Assembly: GCF_001467955.1 (NCBI RefSeq) | Contig: NZ_LNYR01000003.1 | Location: 62,001-126,000, forward strand | Direction: 5' to 3' | DNA length: 64,000 bases | Source of the DNA: Legionella quateirensis | GTDB taxonomy: Bacteria > Pseudomonadota > Gammaproteobacteria > Legionellales > Legionellaceae | Part shown: positions 62,372-64,000 of the stretch, piece by piece | How the letters are laid out: each line of letters starts with the position of its first letter | How positions within the stretch are numbered: position 1 is the stretch's first letter | Notes under the pieces: model-generated | Told to the model about the DNA's origin: nothing | Seen by the model: only the letters and a program-made list of their open reading frames with translations | The model's database searches: none | Made by a program: the position numbers and the translations under genes

Positions 62372-62625
62372 GATATAAATATCCCTATTGAGTAAATGGT
62401 TAAAAAAATACTGTGAATCACAAGTACGCAATTATTACGCGCTTTTCAAAAGATTTAATTTAAATAAATAATACTTAAATGCCCAGTTAAATATACATAC
62501 AAAAAGAATGACTAAATAAAAAAGAACACACCCCTCGCAATGTTCATTGCATAAAACATATTTATTATTATTCAATAACTTACGTACAGATTTGCATTTT
62601 TAATTCTGCTAACTCCTCTGTTTTA
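62372..62625. other. Noncoding left part of the oriT-like region
   Basis: About 250 bases of AT-rich DNA upstream of the repeats. No frame or family is seen. Confidence 0.45.
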
Positions 62626-62750
62626 TATAGGTGCGTATCCACTCTTTAATAATAATCAATAAGTTATAAAATATCAACACCCAATCCACACCTAACAATT
62701 GAATATAAATAGTTTATAAAACAATAATACACACCTATTCGACACCTATA
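62626..62750. repeat. oriT-like repeats upstream of traM
   Basis: TATAGGTG (62626-62633) is matched in inverse by CACCTATA (62743-62750). Further copies of CACCTA lie at 62689-62694 and 62732-62737; the last two CACCTAT copies are 11 bases apart, about one helical turn. TraM-type proteins bind such repeats near oriT. A nick site cannot be recognised from the sequence. Confidence 0.6.
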
Positions 62751-62765
62751 ATTAAATGATATAAT
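62738..62765 (+). promoter_or_regulatory. Promoter of traM overlapping the repeats
   Basis: TATAAT (62760-62765) has TTCGAC (62738-62743) 16 bases upstream, within the CACCTAT repeats. The overlap suggests autoregulation by TraM. Confidence 0.45.
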
Positions 62766-62826
62766 TATTTAGCATCAGTTAAAATTAATGCACTGAACCT
62801 GCATTCTAAATTTAAAAGAGGATTTT

Positions 62827-63195
62827 ATGCCCAAGGCTTATTGTTATTTAAATCAAAAAATCATTGATCAACTCGAATCCATTAAAAAAGATGAAGGCCA
62901 TGATTCATCGTCTCAAACAATGAAAGAAATGATTGAGCTAGGGATAAAGGTTTATCTCCATAATAAAGATAATCCAGTGATAAGCGAGGATGAAAAAAGA
63001 CGTTTAGAAAAGGAAGAGGAATTAAATCGTCAACACACGACTCATCTTTTAAGATTGCTTGGAATCAGTGCTGATATTTTTCGTTGTGTTTATGATAAAA
63101 ATAAACTTCAAAGTGATTCGAATAATCCCGAAGAACATATCGCAGAACTTAAGAAAAAGGTAGATAATTTCATTGAAGGATTTATCAATAATTAA
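62827..63195 (+). CDS. traM: TraM-like relaxosome protein, 122 aa
   Basis: The N-terminal part (MPKAYCYLNQKIIDQLESIKKDE, SSSQTMKEMIELGIKVYLHN) matches F-family TraM, an RHH DNA-binding protein, and the C-terminal part (THLLRLLGISADIFR, HIAELKKKVDNFIEGFI) the tetramerisation region. F-type TraM binds oriT-proximal sites and connects the relaxosome to the coupling protein. AGAG/AAAAGAGGA precedes the ATG. Upstream lies the repeat region expected of oriT. Confidence 0.8.
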   Translation: MPKAYCYLNQKIIDQLESIKKDEGHDSSSQTMKEMIELGIKVYLHNKDNPVISEDEKRRLEKEEELNRQHTTHLLRLLGISADIFRCVYDKNKLQSDSNNPEEHIAELKKKVDNFIEGFINN

Positions 63196-63259
63196 GTTTT
63201 ATAAATGGTATTTACCGTTAAATTTGAAAGTAAGACAGATAATTTTAATTCTAAAAATT

Positions 63260-63682
63260 TTACCAAGAATTGGACATTAATTGTTTTAATTGGAAATGAG
63301 TGGTTAATCCAATTAAAGTAAATGCGCCTAATGAAATAGCTAAACTACCATAATAAAACAGATCATTTCCATTGGGAAAATGAACTATTTGGTCAATAAA
63401 TTCGATAAATAAAAAATACAATATCCAAATCAAAAATAACCACAGAGACAATCCCCTTTTTACATCGAAATAAAAACAATGAATACGACTTAATATTGCT
63501 AAAACGATAAAAAACGGGAGCGATATAAAATAGAAGAACATTTGCATTCCAGATGGATCATACGCAACCTGTAATAGGTTATTCATTTTAGTGGAACAAG
63601 CTATTAATACATAGACATAAATAAGGTAGGATGATGATCCATTTATCAATATAAGAGAGATTATTCCACTTATTTTTTTCAT
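63260..63682 (-). CDS. Membrane protein, 140 aa
   Basis: Four hydrophobic segments (ISLILINGSSSYLIYVYVLI, MFFYFISLPFFIVLAIL, LWLFLIWILYFLFIEFI, YYGSLAISLGAFTLIGL) make an integral membrane protein. The ATG at 63682 was chosen over a TTG upstream. Family unknown. Confidence 0.6.
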   Translation of the reverse strand: MKKISGIISLILINGSSSYLIYVYVLIACSTKMNNLLQVAYDPSGMQMFFYFISLPFFIVLAILSRIHCFYFDVKRGLSLWLFLIWILYFLFIEFIDQIVHFPNGNDLFYYGSLAISLGAFTLIGLTTHFQLKQLMSNSW

Positions 63683-63713
63683 ATAAAAAATTCCTATGAT
63701 CAATTAACAGATT

Positions 63714-64000
63714 TTAATATATTTCCATTTCTTCTCGCTGAAGGGTCTTTAATTTATCAATTGAATTGCTTTTAATTTCAGGAATTTCAAGTTTAACCTG
63801 TTGTGAAATGGCTTCAAGGCACTTCTTAATTTGATCTTGATTTAAATCTGTTTTATTGAGGCTTCCAATCAATTTATCAACACTAACTGCTTTATTTAAT
63901 GTATCAACTACTCCTTGTATCCCCCCGCTTTTATTGACATCATTAAAGTCTTTTTGATGCAGAGGAATAGCAATTTCTACAGTCTTTCCATGCTGTTTTA
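63714..64000 (-). CDS. 3' end of a large gene, possibly a relaxase
   Basis: The frame is open from the window edge to TAA at 63714-63716, encoding QHGKTVEIAIPLHQKDFND and ending LKTLQREEMEIY. Only the last 94 residues are visible. The placement beside traM and an oriT-like region makes a TraI-type relaxase an option, but no relaxase motif is within view. Confidence 0.5.
   Translation of the reverse strand, partial: KQHGKTVEIAIPLHQKDFNDVNKSGGIQGVVDTLNKAVSVDKLIGSLNKTDLNQDQIKKCLEAISQQVKLEIPEIKSNSIDKLKTLQREEMEIY

Noticed and set aside
1..64000. CRISPR arrays, rRNA and tRNA genes
   Set aside because: No regularly spaced direct-repeat array and no cloverleaf-like or ribosomal RNA-like segment was noticed on either strand.

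Overview
The window reads as Legionella-type accessory DNA. The base composition is AT-rich, most genes have Shine-Dalgarno-like starts, and many of the families are common in Legionella mobile elements: a copper island, an OXA class D beta-lactamase, PAS-LuxR regulators, a DUF3987 protein and F-type transfer genes. The species is an inference; no rRNA or tRNA gene was seen. The right end (about 58-64 kb) looks like an integrative conjugative element or plasmid backbone. It carries a DUF932 gene, an oriT-like repeat region, a TraM-like protein and the 3' end of a large gene that could be a relaxase.

Layout. Positions 1-21800 form a copper and cation detoxification island: a CopA-CopB fusion oxidase, a DUF2231 membrane protein, a ParDE toxin-antitoxin pair, a CDF transporter, a Cu(I) P1B-ATPase, and one long minus-strand operon from about 20.7 kb to 8.2 kb. 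That operon encodes a tiny lipoprotein, a P2-type ATPase, CusC, CusB, CusA, a beta-CASP nuclease, an AMP/thymidine phosphorylase, a PRPP-synthetase-like protein and a second tiny His/Gly lipoprotein. Divergent from it is a secreted HVHP-motif protein. No copper-sensing regulator (CueR or CusRS type) is visible. From 22.2 to 26.5 kb there are decayed genes (DUF1003, integrase tail), an arsenic operon (arsR-arsI-arsC-acr3) and a RelE/HigA-type pair.

Positions 26.5-32.6 kb are a patchwork of small mobile-element genes: an RHH protein, a compact tyrosine recombinase overlapping a WGR-domain gene, another toxin-antitoxin pair, a split DTG-motif gene, a dense cluster of TGTAGCA repeats, a PAS-LuxR regulator, an avidin-like protein, a NIF3/YqfO-like pseudogene and a PNPOx enzyme. 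A DUF3987 protein follows.

Positions 34.3-41.3 kb hold a minus-strand unit that looks BlaI-controlled: blaI, a BlaR1-like sensor with a transpeptidase domain, an OXA beta-lactamase, a deacetylase-hydrolase fusion, an esterase and a DHFR-methyltransferase fusion. Two TACTA-N6-TAGTA operators lie upstream. Next come a tandem serine-hydrolase gene, a MerR/TipAS regulator, and an eight-gene-scale run (53.1 to 45.9 kb) of resistance-like genes: ABC-F, ABC exporter, aadA-like nucleotidyltransferase, GrpB-GNAT, triple GNAT, DUF1653 and a P-loop ATPase.

Positions 53.3-58.2 kb contain a decayed Rpn nuclease with a hairpin repeat, then a two-gene module (SF2 helicase with a nuclease-like C-terminus plus an unrecognised 307-residue protein) next to a HigBA pair. 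This module is the best candidate for an undescribed defence system. The copper operon with embedded nucleotide-metabolism genes and the beta-lactamase operon with downstream envelope enzymes are the other two units most worth testing.
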